Positions 45,700 to 57,059 of a stretch of 64,000 nt of DNA are shown in pieces (position 1 is the stretch's first letter; every line of letters starts with the position of its first letter). The DNA comes from Gadus chalcogrammus (lineage: Eukaryota; Chordata; Actinopteri; Gadiformes; Gadidae), in assembly GCF_026213295.1 (NCBI RefSeq), contig NC_079419.1, positions 27,319,206-27,383,205 of the forward strand, given 5' to 3'. A model generated the notes under the pieces. It had not been told where the DNA came from. It ran no database searches and worked only from the letters and a program-made list of their open reading frames with translations. The translations under genes and the position numbers were made by a program.

Positions 45700-45891
45700 C
45701 TCCCAAACATAATCTCCATCCATCCTGTGAAAGGGTCATTAATGCCGGAGTTCTCTACCAATTCGAACCTGAGGGATTGTAATCATGCCAGCGCCCTGGT
45801 CATCAACCCATCCGGAGCTGTGTTATTGGGGATAAAAGTACAACATGTTCATGTTGTGCCTATCATCGCATACACCCCTCCTTGCTCTGTC
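45700..45891 (-). pseudogene. Envelope transmembrane-subunit remnant of the endogenous retrovirus
   Basis: The minus-strand frame resembles the ectodomain stem of a retroviral transmembrane subunit, including a CCTF cysteine pair followed by an Asn-rich stretch. It has at least two in-frame stops, and a cysteine expected before the pair is replaced by Tyr. The copy is cut at 45699 by the hAT element and continues at 33847-33908. It is non-functional. Similarity is recognised by eye only. Confidence 0.55.
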
Positions 45892-46369
45892 AATAACATA
45901 TCCATACCTTATATATTATTTTAACCTTATTCGTGGAAAACTTTACGAACTGTTGCTGATTATGATATATGTTATTTATACAAACAATATTTTTCTAATG
46001 GTGGACAACCAAAACAGAAACGATTCAAATCCTGCTGTTATTTGATCTCCTCATGTGACTGTTAGTCCTTGCTCGGCGGTGGTAGTTTGTAGGCTCCGGG
46101 TGTGTCTGCATCTGGTTCTCGAACTTTTGTTTCTATTGTAGAAATACAAACTCATGTAAAGCAGTTAGTTGTTCAAAAACATATTTCCTTTAATTCTAAT
46201 TTTAATTGTTTTACAGTATCTACTTTGATTTAATTTCACACTACATCCCTCCTTGCGCATTGCTTCAGCCATGCGCATTGAATGACAACCAAACCTAACA
46301 ACGCCGTAGTGCAACCAAGTTGAAGTTCCTTTCCTTAATCATCTGTATACAAACCAATCTATTGTGAAG
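45892..46369. other. Unassigned AT-rich DNA, possibly further retroviral remnant
   Basis: No domain recognised. It may be the upstream continuation of the endogenous retrovirus, but I see no LTR on this side. Confidence 0.35.
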
Positions 46370-47262
46370 CAGGGCTCCAGAGTGCGCCTAATTTGGGCGC
46401 ACATGCGCCTAGAATTCGGGGTAGTGCGACCAAATATTTCATTTGGGCGCACCGGTGCGACTGAAAATGTATCTGGTATAATTATTATTATTTTTTTTTT
46501 ATACAGAGCAGTCTATTCATAATATTGTAATGACCACGGAAGAGGCAGTGAATGAAGTATTGATTAGACAGCGATTTATTAGATACCTAATAAACCGTTG
46601 GAACACGCAAGACCGGTAACAATAGCAACGCCGGTAAACAAACCCGCGAAGCCCAATCCAGGGCCCTTTACTACGAAGCTCGATTAGAGGGTTAGCGAGG
46701 TATGTTGAGCTGAAAGCCTGGGTTAGCTGTTCCATGAAAGTCGATCTCTTTAAGCGTCGCTGTATCACCATGGTGACTTACGCTCGCCACCAAACCTGGT
46801 CGGGAGCAGCTTTTCAGCGAGTCTACCCGGAGATCGGCTACTTATATCGGCGTGCGCAGCTTTCTAGCCCCTCCTCCGATAATGGCGTCACCATTTGTGG
46901 GTGTTCCCATGGACCTCGGCGCACTTATCGTACAGGCGTCTCTCCGGAGACAGAGGGTTTTTCAGGACAGAACCGATCCCTTGGCATTGTCTGACGATAT
47001 TCTTTATGAGAGATACAGATTCGGCATTTATTTAAGGCATTTATTTAATGGTCGAAATATTATTAATCATTGGCGTAAATATCGACGGTGCAACCGGTGC
47101 AGCTGCCCGGTTGCCCCCCCCCCCCGTCAACAGCTCAGCGCAAGGCAGGCACGGTCCAACGCCCGCCCCCCCCCCCCCCCCATCAACAACTGTGCTGGTG
47201 CACCCAAATTAAAAACTTAGGCGCACCAGTGCACCCAAGGAAAAAGTTAGTCTGGAGCCCTG
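46370..47262. mobile_element. hAT-type element with a Harbinger-like fragment inside
   Basis: CAGGGCTCCAGA at 46370 is matched by TCTGGAGCCCTG ending at 47262. Subterminal gggcgcac/gtgcaccc words occur at both ends. A clean 8-bp duplication was not seen. The interior, about 46500-47070, includes a segment shared in inverted form with 63838-63895. Confidence 0.7.
46873..47040 (+). pseudogene. N-terminal fragment of a Harbinger transposase
   Basis: MASPFVGVPMDLGALIVQAS followed by RQRVFQDRTDPLALSDD and LYERYRF is the N-terminal signature of HARBI1-like transposases. It ends abruptly after about 50 residues and runs into unrelated C-rich sequence. Confidence 0.8.
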
Positions 47263-48090
47263 TGAATAGAAATGAAAACCAGTATACAAAACCAAAGGTC
47301 GATATTGGTGGGTCTATGCAGCCGTCTTGAGACCACACTGTTCTCAAATGCACTAAACCGTAAACGATACATGAGTCAGTATACCTATGTGTCGCAACTT
47401 AAAAATATCATACTATGAAACGCTGACGTTGTATCAAATCGTTACAGCAGCAGCAGTGGCATTTGAAAGGTGAGCCCACTACTTCTGAATCTAAATTGAG
47501 AACCCTAGCATATAGGTTTCCTTCCCAGCAGATGTATCGCTAATCCATTTCTTATCTATAACCAAAAAGATGTAAAAGGGAAATAACAATGTTAAAATTT
47601 GCATGTTCAATATCACTTCTGTGTTAACCGTATCTCATAATAACAGTTACCTTCATCATACTACCCGATTGTCCTACACTAACTATGTATATTGGATGAC
47701 CTAATCTTCATTTATTCTACCTATTTCTCGCATTTGATGTTGTCCACACTTTGATTCACTCCTATGTAGTGAAGCATACCACATCAAACGTGCATGCGCC
47801 TTATTCTCTGCACAACATCCTATTGCGCCACCTTTTGCATACCACATCAAACGTGCATATGCCTTAGCAAAGTGAAGTAAAGTAAAACCCAGTTTTATCT
47901 TTACTTATTTTATAGCTATACATGTCCCGGACACGTCCATTACTATTTCCAAAACAGTTTTTTTAGCTACGCAGGTCCCAGACCTAAATATACCATTACA
48001 TGAAGAGTATTTATTATTATAATTATCTAGTTTTTTGTTGGTCAACATCAAATTGATACATTAATTCAACCTTCTGACTTACTGACATAC
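47263..48090. other. Unassigned intergenic DNA with a direct repeat
   Basis: No gene seen. 'gcataccacatcaaacgtgca' (47775-47795 and 47837-47857) occurs twice, about 62 bp apart. Confidence 0.5.
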
Positions 48091-48094
48091 TTGA

Positions 48095-48375
48095 TTTCTC
48101 CCCGTGTGAGCCCGTGATTGCCAACTCTCCCGGAGCCTCCCCATGAGCTCCACCGTCACCACTCCCCGTGTGAGCCCGTGATTGCCAGCTCTCCCGGAGC
48201 CTCCCATTGAGCTCCACCGTCACCACTCCAGAACACTGCAGGAACGAGTCGGTTGACGCGTGGCTCGGAGGCTCCCAAGGAGTGCCACAATCCTACGTCT
48301 TGACACCTGGTGCAGTTGACGTGTGGCTCGGGCGCTCCGAAGGAGTGCCACAATCCTACGTCCGACACCTGGTGA
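48095..48375. repeat. Two adjacent tandem duplications of about 65 bp
   Basis: 48100-48227 holds two copies of a unit with 'gtgagcccgtgattgcca' and 'tgagctccaccgtcaccact'. 48249-48375 holds two copies of a different unit with 'aaggagtgccacaatcctac'. Confidence 0.88.
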
Positions 48376-48379
48376 ATTT

Positions 48380-48905
48380 TGAGCTAGGTCAATCAAAACC
48401 GTCTAAACTCGTTACAGCTTACTTAATGGTTCTCGACTCAGTCACCTGTTGCATCACTTCCTTTAGGCCTTCGGCCTCCTAATTGATCATTGTAGTATAA
48501 TTGAATGCCCTCTTTCATATATATGATACCTCCACCACTGGGACGTGGCAACAATTCTCCAAATCCATATGGGGAGGGGGGGGGGGGGGGGTGCTTGTGG
48601 ACAGTAGGGGTGTACACTAGACATAAATAGGAAGCAAACTCAGGAGAAGGAATGACCTCTCACAAATATTTATTGAATAAATTGTTTCAAATAACCCTGC
48701 CTCGTTAAATCAATGAGCTTGGGTTTTTGCTTTCAAAAATAGGTTATAGAAGAAGTCTAAACTGCAGAAAATAAAAACATCCAAGCTGCCTTTTAAGGAT
48801 ACCTTGGAATATCTGTATATTTTTTAACCATCGGACCCTAGTTTACGACAAAAACAAGACAATTGACGGCAGCTCCTTTGCCGCGTGGTTATTAGAGCCA
48901 TGTTA
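48380..48905. other. Unassigned DNA with a poly(G) run
   Basis: No gene. A G run at about 48573-48592 is the only simple repeat. Confidence 0.4.
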
Positions 48906-48911
48906 GGATTA

Positions 48912-49942
48912 CTGTACGTCCACACCACACACTCAAAGTTTCGCTGCGAATTTTTCTGTTCGCTTTGGTCGCTCAAGTCGCTCATGACGTACAATTCAAT
49001 TATGCAGATGCATTTAAAGGAGCCGTTTGCGTTTAGTAGGCACTACAGACAGCCATATCAAATAGTGAACTCTCCCATACACCTTTGCCATATTGCCGAG
49101 ACGGTTTTGCTTGTTCGATAAAGTGCTTCGACAACAAGTAGGACAGTGTTCCCCTCCAATATAAAAAAAAAATCCTAAAATGTAGGCTAATTACAACCGA
49201 GAACAAAAAACCCTGCGTGTTGTAGTAGTTAAAATATGTTTTACTGATCTGCATCTGCAAATCATGATCTGCACTCATTCGTCGCACTCAAAACAAATAG
49301 ACATTGGCGCACATGGCTAATTTGCATACGCGCACAGGACTGGTTGGCTCCCCAAGGCAAATAATGGAACATATCTATCTATCTAGGCCTATCCGTCTAT
49401 CTATCAACGCGTGTCTAGTTTTAATGTGATGTATTGTGTGTATGTCCAGTCAGACTTGTTCTGTGTGGTCTTGTAGGCTACTGTCCTGTGTGGGCCGAAC
49501 CACCTAAATGGATTCCCGACGATTTCTGTCGTTTGGTATTAATAAAGACTTGACTAGGCGATCTATCTATCTAGACTATTTAATTAACAATTATTCACCT
49601 CAGGCTCCGTGAATGGTGGGGAATAGAGGGATAAAAGACAAGAGATATATCCCTTGTCATTTATCCCTTGTCTTGTCGATTAGTTTGTTTATGTGACGAT
49701 TTCAAAAACCTTTTTGGTTTTGTTTAAAGCATGCTACACGCGATTGGTTGGTTAGATTGGTGGCATGGAGAGCAAATTAAAATGATTCCCGCTTAAATAC
49801 GAACGTTCTAGATGTAGCCTATAAATACTCCCGCTTATCATCACTTGATATCCAAACCACTATGGCGTTGGGCTCTTGCCCATAGAAAGTGAAGGACTTC
49901 CGGCGATTTGGTCGCTCAATTCGCTTCTGGTGTGGACGTACA
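48912..49942. mobile_element. Harbinger-type MITE, 1031 bp
   Basis: CTGTACGTCCACACCA at the left is matched inverted at the right, with TTA duplicated (48909-48911, 49943-49945). The interior is AT-rich with a TATC microsatellite near 49370-49405 and no coding remnant. Confidence 0.85.
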
Positions 49943-50118
49943 GTTAGAGGGGGGCGGTCGATAGCAACCACCATAGCAACCATGACGGTCAAGTGACTGG
50001 ATGCAGCCCCGTTGAAGAAAATAGAATACCACCCTACACACTCAGGAGATTAATGATATTTAAATTATTATGACCATGAAGTCTTTATTTGCATGGGTTT
50101 ACATTTCGTTCTGTGTAG

Positions 50119-50905
50119 CATGGAAAAATCTGAGAAACACTCCCATTCAGAATGCATTGGTTTACATTTCGTTCTTTGGAGCACGGTTATTTTTATTAAT
50201 TAATTTATTTTCAGTTTTTGAGGAGGTGTGTTACGTATTTTAAGAACCTAAGCAACCCACACATAGACCCTATGAAGCAGGACCAAACATATAAGCCGTA
50301 AATACTATACATAGCCACAAGGGGAGCGGGACCTTACTGAAGGCTGCAATAATTAGTTTAGCCACAGAAGGCAGCACCACAGACAAGGGAGGAAGCCGAG
50401 GGTAATACGTCACACCGGCTCCTCCCATTCCTTCCGGGTCTTGCGGACCAGACGATAACACTGCGAACACGGGGAGAGGTCTCCAGAATCTTCTCGGCAG
50501 CTATTAGACATACAAGGGTTAATGTTTTTGATCAGCTAGGAGACGCTCGACACGTGTTAAGATACGCTTCAACCTCCTTTTGTTCCATAGTCATTGCCGA
50601 AATACTTTATAAACAAATAAAGTCTCTTAAAAGTTATTCTTTGGATTTGACCACTTTCCTTGAAGAACTCAGCAGGTGCTTCAAAGATGCAAATGTTTCT
50701 GCAATAATCCAAAATCCAATGGAAAAACCCGTTGGCTTTTTGTCGAGGGAATCCAGGGCGACGCTCACTTCCGGGTTGGCCAACATACGTCATCCCTCCA
50801 CCACTCTACTGTAAAAACACATGTTCAAGTTGAATGACAATAATAATAATAATAATAATTCTGCCATAGTATTTATTTAAGGGGGGGGGGCGGGCATACA
50901 AGTCT
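50119..50905. repeat. 'cattctgaatgggagtgtt' repeat copy, split by a solo LTR
   Basis: Matches 57861-58170 closely along its length, ending in a (AAT)n run and a G tract. The match is interrupted by 50229-50674. Confidence 0.88.
50229..50674 (+). mobile_element. Solo LTR, copy 4
   Basis: 446 bp, TGTTACG..CAGCA, flanked by GGTG (50225-50228, 50675-50678). The related repeat at 57952-57957 shows a single GGTG, an unoccupied version of the site. Confidence 0.92.
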
Positions 50906-51262
50906 TTTGGCCATTCGTAGTGTTGATCAGCAGAGAAATAATTTGTCAGCAAAGACGGTGACGTCGCTTAGCAACGGAAGACGCTGGGGTAGACAAGTCA
51001 CCGGACTACTACCCATGCAAGTGAAAGGAGCGTTCCACGGCATTGAGAAGATCTGTGTAATAAAGGCCTATAATATTTCTGTTTATGGCATAGATTCCTC
51101 CTCAGATTGGGCCAATAAACCCATGATAAAATACAAATAAAAACGCTCGATCAAAGGCCCGGCCCGAGTATAGTGGTGGGAAATTTCGGCCCGACTCGGC
51201 CCGCGTCAGGCTCGGGCTCGGGCAGAGAATCTAAACACTGACTGGAACTACTTAGCAGGTGC
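50906..51262. other. Unassigned DNA
   Basis: About 350 bp with no gene or repeat that I can name. Confidence 0.35.
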
Positions 51263-51270
51263 CTGTAAGC

Positions 51271-51836
51271 TAGGCTGACCAAACGTCCTCTTTTCCCCGG
51301 ACATGTCCACTTTTTACGTCCCGTCCGGGGCGTCCGGGGGGGTTTTATTAATTGATGATAATGTCCGGTTTTCGGACATTATCTCGTCGCATATTTGTTT
51401 TTGCCTCGTCGCATATTTGTGTTTCTGGGTCTTTCACATAACCTACTAGTTATTACCATTGTATATGTCTATGGTTATTACGGCCTTCCAAGTTCTGGAA
51501 ATGGTATCTCCCTTACGTTCCACCTTCTTGCGCGAGCTGACTGTAGAGAGAGTCTGTCATTGGGCGACCGATCTCAGGGTTGCCAGAGCCACGATAATTA
51601 TCCTCCAAATACGACCATTTTGAGCCTTTGGTACGTTACTTTGCCATTTCCAATCTGGCAACATTGAGCACCTTGCCGCTTCCACTCTGTTTACAACAGC
51701 ACATTACATCTGCAGCCATGCCTAAACGTAAATGTAAGTTCACGGACGAACTAAAGAAAAAATACTCATGTTCCCCCCCCCCCCCCCCCCGCGACGAAGT
51801 GTCCTCTTTTTCACAAACTCAAATCTGGTCACCCTA
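51271..51836 (+). mobile_element. Deleted hAT element retaining a transposase N-terminus
   Basis: TAGGCTGACCAAACG and, read inward from the right, TAGGGTGACCAGA are flanked by a perfect duplication CTGTAAGC (51263-51270, 51837-51844). MPKRKCKFTDELKKKYSC begins at 51718 and is the start of a hAT transposase; a C-run then ends it. Everything between that point and the 3' end has been deleted. Confidence 0.88.
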
Positions 51837-51844
51837 CTGTAAGC

Positions 51845-52170
51845 TGTGGGGAAAAACGGTCTGTCTAGTTACTGGACCAGATGAAATGAGACGGAGAGGT
51901 AATAAAGTCTATCGGCACGAGGACCTTGGATTTATTAAGTAAAGTGGCAACGGTTATACAGAGTCATAAAGCGTGAGAAATCGAATATGTCTAAGTCCCT
52001 AATCAGTGCTGATGGTTCGTCCGGAGCTTCGCCTCCGTGGAAGGTCTGCTTCAGAAGAAGGTCCAGAGTCCCTGTGTGATACAGTTTTATGCTGTATCCT
52101 CCTCTCGATGAGGTGTGTGCGTTTGAGGTGTGTGTGGTTCTGTGTGTTTTGCTTGGTCTTGGCTCCCAGG
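51845..52170. other. Unassigned DNA
   Basis: No gene or named repeat seen. Confidence 0.35.
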
Positions 52171-52174
52171 CCCT

Positions 52175-52385
52175 GGGAGAGCTTCGTAACGGGGGAGAGC
52201 TCCTCGTGTCTCCGGTGTGATAAATTAAAACGGGGGAGTGCCCCCCCAAAGTGTCTCGTGTGTGATAATTTAATGTGGCTCTCAGGCCCCTGGTCTGGGC
52301 AGGGGTATCTCTTGGTTCCTCCTAACGGGGAAGAGCTCTCAAAATGTCTCCTGTGTGATAAATTAATGTGGCTCTCCCGTTCTTG
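52175..52385. repeat. Irregular tandem repeat, three units of about 70-100 bp
   Basis: The phrase gtgtctc..tgtgtgataa..ttaatgtggctctc recurs with variations. Open frames across it on both strands are a by-product of the repetition. Confidence 0.7.
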
Positions 52386-52389
52386 AGGA

Positions 52390-53500
52390 TGACTGGTGCA
52401 TTGTCTGAGTGTCCACCATCTGCCAGCCTGGGAGATGGGGCCTTCAGCTCCGGCCTTGACCTGACTATATATTATCATGTTTGTGTTCGTTGGGTTAGAG
52501 CAAGAGTTGACTATATTGTAATGTGTCCATGTGATGTGCTCATCAGGCTAGGGTAGGAGTTAGCTATATTTATAATGTACATGTGATGTACTCAGCAGGT
52601 TATTTTTCCCAACAAAGCCTATATCAGGAGTTAATGCACGCCCTGCAGCCAATCAGAATACGAGTATTCCCCCAGACCGTGGTCTAAACAATATTATTCA
52701 CGAGTTATATCAACCCCTACACATCAATATTAATGATAACCCATTAAAAACGGAATAATTTCTAGATGTCATGGCAACGTCCGCTCGCGACACTGGACTT
52801 GCGAGGCATCGACGCGGACTTTCATTCACATTCACAAAACAAGAAAATAGATTGCTAGATAAAATAAACATCAAGATATACAATTCTAAAAAGAACAGAA
52901 GAAGCAGCTACCCTTTTTTCCTTCGGGGTTTGCTTACAGAGCAGCGCACCTGCATTTAATATATCCGTGTATTGTCACAATCTCTCAGAATCAAAGGTGA
53001 AAGTAGAAACGGGTGGCCAAAAGCTGTCATATTGTTAGTTATCACAGACAATTTTCAACAATGAATGATATGTACGATGCTCCTTAAGGGACATTAGGGA
53101 GAACGCTCCCGGACGGAACCTTAGTTTAGAAGTCGTGCTTAGTGACACGACAAATAATTACAATTGAAATACAAAATTTAGAAAATACGTGTCCCTGATC
53201 ACGTTTCCATAGATTAAATAACGTGACAGTGTCACGTATTTTCGTGAGACCAGGTTCGAGCGTGTGCATGGGTTGAATTGCGTGTGTCTCACGCCGAATG
53301 CATGAGACTTGAGAGCCCTGTACTTACGTGACACAAACCAGCACCGCAAACGTTCTCTCCCGCTTGAGATGACGTCTTTCTTTATAGGTTCATGGGTCTG
53401 ATGCGCCGATTTCCCATGCTGATATTTCCGGAGATTCTCGGGCATCTTTGACAATTTGGCTATAGATTGTCTCATTACACGCTAAATAATATAATTTTAG
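52390..53500. other. Unassigned DNA, no gene seen
   Basis: Includes a loose duplication near 52495-52600 (agttgactatatt / agttagctatatt). Nothing else is recognised. Confidence 0.35.
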
Positions 53501-53504
53501 CCTA

Positions 53505-53517
53505 ATTATATATATAG

Positions 53518-53563
<46 letters not shown>

Positions 53564-53590
53564 CAATATATATAATTAGGCAATATATAT
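53505..53590. repeat. (AT)n microsatellite in a palindrome
   Basis: Pure TA repeat at 53519-53562, bounded by inverted cctaattatatata / tatataattagg arms. Confidence 0.9.
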
Positions 53591-53885
53591 ATATAGCATT
53601 TGTGGTTTTTGCATAAACATAACTAGGGTGCACTGTACTATCGCACACCCTTTCTGAAGCCTCTCTCTCGCTCTCTCTCTCTGTCCTTCCCTCTCTCTCT
53701 TTCTCTCTCTCTCTCGTAGCGTTTTGTGGAGCATGTTAATTGTCTGAGAACACTCCCATTCAGAATGCTTTGGTTTACATTTCGTTCTGTGTAGCACGAA
53801 AAAAGTCGGACTATCGTGCTCTCGAACACGATTCAATAGATTAACGTTTGTGCGCATGAGCACGAAATCGCCTGATACCGGGTTG
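53590..53885 (-). repeat. 'cattctgaatgggagtgtt' repeat, inverted copy of 24926-25230
   Basis: Reverse-complement match across nearly 300 bp, including the GA tract and the flanking atgtttatgcaaaaaccaca. Confidence 0.9.
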
Positions 53886-53889
53886 GTGC

Positions 53890-54370
53890 GTGTGTGCGTG
53901 CATCAGGTGCACCAGTTCATGTCAGTGTGTAAGGCTTATCATGTCTTTGACGCTTTAGGCCCAGACGGTCTGCTTGATCTCAATCCTTCATCAGTCCAAC
54001 CAAGGAAAACTTCTGTCAACCCGAAATATTCTGTCGGGAATGACTGGACCCAGATTATTATTATTATTGTTATAGATTATTATACCGATTTCTAAACCCA
54101 CAGAAAACATGCTTATCCTTGTATAACATTTTTGAATTCCGGTTCAATAGGAGTGGAGGGGCCAAGGAGGATCTCGTCCCCTTATCTCATTCACGTTCAT
54201 CTGATGAATGTGAACTCATAAGAATAAAACATAGGCCATTTGTCAGATGATTGTGGTCCCCTCCTGTGGTTCTGCATTCTCTCTCCATTGTAGTGAATCA
54301 CAACACTTTGAGCAGCCAGAGAAATTACCAGCCGATGCATTAATGAATGGAATATCAAAAGGGATGATTT
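53890..54370. other. Unassigned DNA, no gene seen
   Basis: No domain or repeat recognised. Confidence 0.35.
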
Positions 54371-54409
54371 ATTCCAGTGTTTCTCAAAAGGGGTGCAACG
54401 GCACTCTTA

Positions 54410-54979
54410 GGGCCCGTGTCCACCAAAAGCCTTTTTAAAAGGCGGAGCGCTCCGTGAACTGCTTTCAACGCGTTTGTGCGCGCCGCTCAAAAAAGGCGCT
54501 TCTTGCCGTGGCAGCGGAGGTTGCGGACGATCCCCCTGTGTGCCTGTCGTGGTTGCCCGGAGGAGAGTGTGGGTCCACAGCATTAATCACGAATCGTGGC
54601 AGGAGGAAGTACGGGGAATACCACCTTTAACTTGAGGTCGTACAGGACCGGACACTCACTCACAGCTGTTAGCTGTTATTAAACTTTCGTCCGACATGTT
54701 TCCGTTTGTTTCCGTTTGTGTTCTGTTGATACTTTTAGCCTTGCCTCCTCCTCGATTTTGATTGGTCGTTCGAAAAAAGCGCCGATGACGTGGAGCGCTT
54801 TTCTTCAAGAGTTCAACTGTTTTCAACTGGTGCGCGCGTCTAAAAGCGCGAGGCGCGCGGAGCGTTTAACCGCCCCGGGCAGCTTTTTAAAAGGCGCGCT
54901 GCAAGCGCGTCCTGCCATAGAGAATGCATTGCAGACAGGCGCTCCGCCTTTTAAAAAGGCTTTTGGTGGACACGGGCCC
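54410..54979. mobile_element. Harbinger-type MITE with long perfect inverted ends
   Basis: About 40-bp inverted ends beginning GGGCCCGTGTCCACCAAAAG, with TTA duplicated (54407-54409, 54980-54982). The interior is GC-rich with repeated gcgc words. It lies in the 5' terminal region of the hAT remnant that follows. Confidence 0.92.
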
Positions 54980-55211
54980 TTAGGGGTGCCGCAGAAACGT
55001 GGCTGACACTAGGCTAATATAGTGAAATTGAAATAAATTAATGTATCATTTGGGAATCTTTATTTTATTTTAGCATAGAGTTACGGTAAGTAAATCGAGG
55101 CACACCTCAGAGAAGATAGTTTGGATGGGAAGGTTTACGTAAAGACACTTAAGAGCTTTTGAGCCTCCAAGCTGCTTTGAAGGCGGCATTATTTACAGCG
55201 CGCAATATCGG

Positions 55212-56107
55212 ATGAGTTGTCATAGCGTTGTGCAGCGGCTAATTAGCCAGCAAAATGGACAGGCTTTTTTTAAAAGAAAAGCTCCAGAGTCTGATACATC
55301 TGAATCTGAGCCCTCAACATCGTCTGGTCAGTCAGTGGAGGAGGTAGACACCACCAGCAAGATGAAGAAACGACAGTATGATGACAATTACCTCATGTTT
55401 GGCTTCATCTTCACTGGAGAGCTGTCATGTCTTCTCCCCCTTTGCCTGTTATGTGGTACAAAATTGTCCAACCATGCTATGGTACCCAGCAAGTTTAAAA
55501 GTCATCTGTCATCAAATCACCCATCACTTGCCAACCAAATTAGGGAATACTATTTTTGTTTGAAAAGCGAACGCATCCGACAAGAGCAGGTGATGTTCAA
55601 GTGTGCAAAAGTCAGCTACCTGAAAAATTATAGGCCCACAAGCAGCTAAAGAGATCGCAAAGGTACCACTTTCGAACTCCACCATTGGAAGGCGCATAGA
55701 TGACATGTCGGCAGACATAGAACGTAGTTGTTGACGTGGTCTTAGAGAAAATAAGGCTATGTAGGAAATTCTCTCTGCAAGTTGATGAGTCAACAGACGT
55801 GAGTGGCCACGCACAACTTTTGGGATTTGTGAGATTTATTGATGGAGGAGAAATTTGTGAGAACTTTTTATTGTGTTTGCCGCACAAAACAACGGGAGAG
55901 GTAATATACTGTGTAATAACAGAGTACCTTGAACAGGGAGGTCAAAGTTGGAAAAATTCTATCAGTGTCTGCATCGATGGCTCTGCTGCGATGACCGGCA
56001 ATGTCAAAGGTTTTATCAGCAGGATCAGAGAGCAAATCAAAATGTCTGCACAACACATTGTTTCCTTCACCGGGAGGCACTGGTTGCCAGGGGTTAAAAT
56101 GAACTAA
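55212..56107 (+). pseudogene. ZBED5/FAM200-like hAT transposase remnant
   Basis: The first part has a Ser-rich leader, then MKKRQYDDNYLMFGF and a BED-type finger core (CLLCGTKLSNHAMVPSKFKS..SSNHPSL). After frame changes, FSLQVDESTDVSGHAQLLGF and CIDGSAAMTGNVKGF match the RNase H-fold core of this group. The C-terminal dimerisation domain is missing after 56107. A likely 5' terminus, cagtgtttctcaaaag, is at 54375. Confidence 0.82.
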
Positions 56108-56719
56108 ACGTCTCTAAAATCATTTTGAACCGTCCCCAATTTTTCCCATAAATCCTTTTTACATTTTGAGTTGTTACTGACTGATAATATAATAAAAACA
56201 CAACACATTATGTTGATGAAATAATATATTTATTTCCAGATGACAAGCAACACCCTCAGTCGCAGAACTGTGGTCTACGTGACCACAGTTTTGCGACTGT
56301 GGTCGCAGAGCAGCAGACTCTTGCACTGCTTGCTGCTCGAGCAGCCCGAGACTGCTTTATATGCCATCTTATGCACGCCTTTTTCGCAGCATGGTCCGCG
56401 CGTTTACACTGCCCGAGGTAAATTGCCTGCTTGAGCTAGAACCCCAATGAACCCTCCCGGACCCTACACACATTGGCGGTTTATTGGGTTTCATTTTGAT
56501 GTAAATGCGACGGCTCCGCGGTTCCAGGGGGGACTTGGGTAGAGGTGTTGCGCTGTCTCCAAAGAGAACGCAGCATATCATCATTAGCAGTTCTAACTGA
56601 AAAGAAAAGAATCCGCGAGCTGCTGATCATGTAAGAGAAGGTGATGCAGTCGCATTAAACAAAGACGTTGAAAGATGGTGACATCTACGAGAGAGACCAG
56701 AGGAACTGTGGTTGCAACC

Positions 56720-56864
56720 CCGTATCACGTATATTGACCCAGAGCACGATTGTCCGACTTTTTTCGTGCTAAACAGAACGAAATGTTAACCAATGCATTC
56801 TGAATGGGAGCGTTTCTCTGATGTTTCCGTGCTACACAGAAAGAAATGTAAACCATACTCCACA

Positions 56865-56952
<88 letters not shown>

Positions 56953-56990
56953 GTTGAGTGCAGCTAGTACAGTGCACCCTCTAGTTATAT
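56720..56990 (+). repeat. 'cattctgaatgggagtgtt' repeat copy with a pure (GA)n tract
   Basis: Starts caaccccgtatcacg and shares the family core. The GA run at 56870-56949 is uninterrupted. Confidence 0.88.
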
Positions 56991-57059
56991 ATATGTCAAT
57001 ATTTAGATGTTTGTATTTTTGAAGCAGACCTCCTCAAAAACTGAAAATAAATAACTAAA

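Noticed and set aside
46852..47220. Host gene for a HARBI1-like protein
   Set aside because: Only about 50 N-terminal residues are conserved and they run into low-complexity C-runs within a hAT-type element.
55212..56107. Domesticated ZBED5/FAM200-type host gene
   Set aside because: Frame changes, lost C-terminal domain and a MITE next to its terminus point to a decayed transposon.
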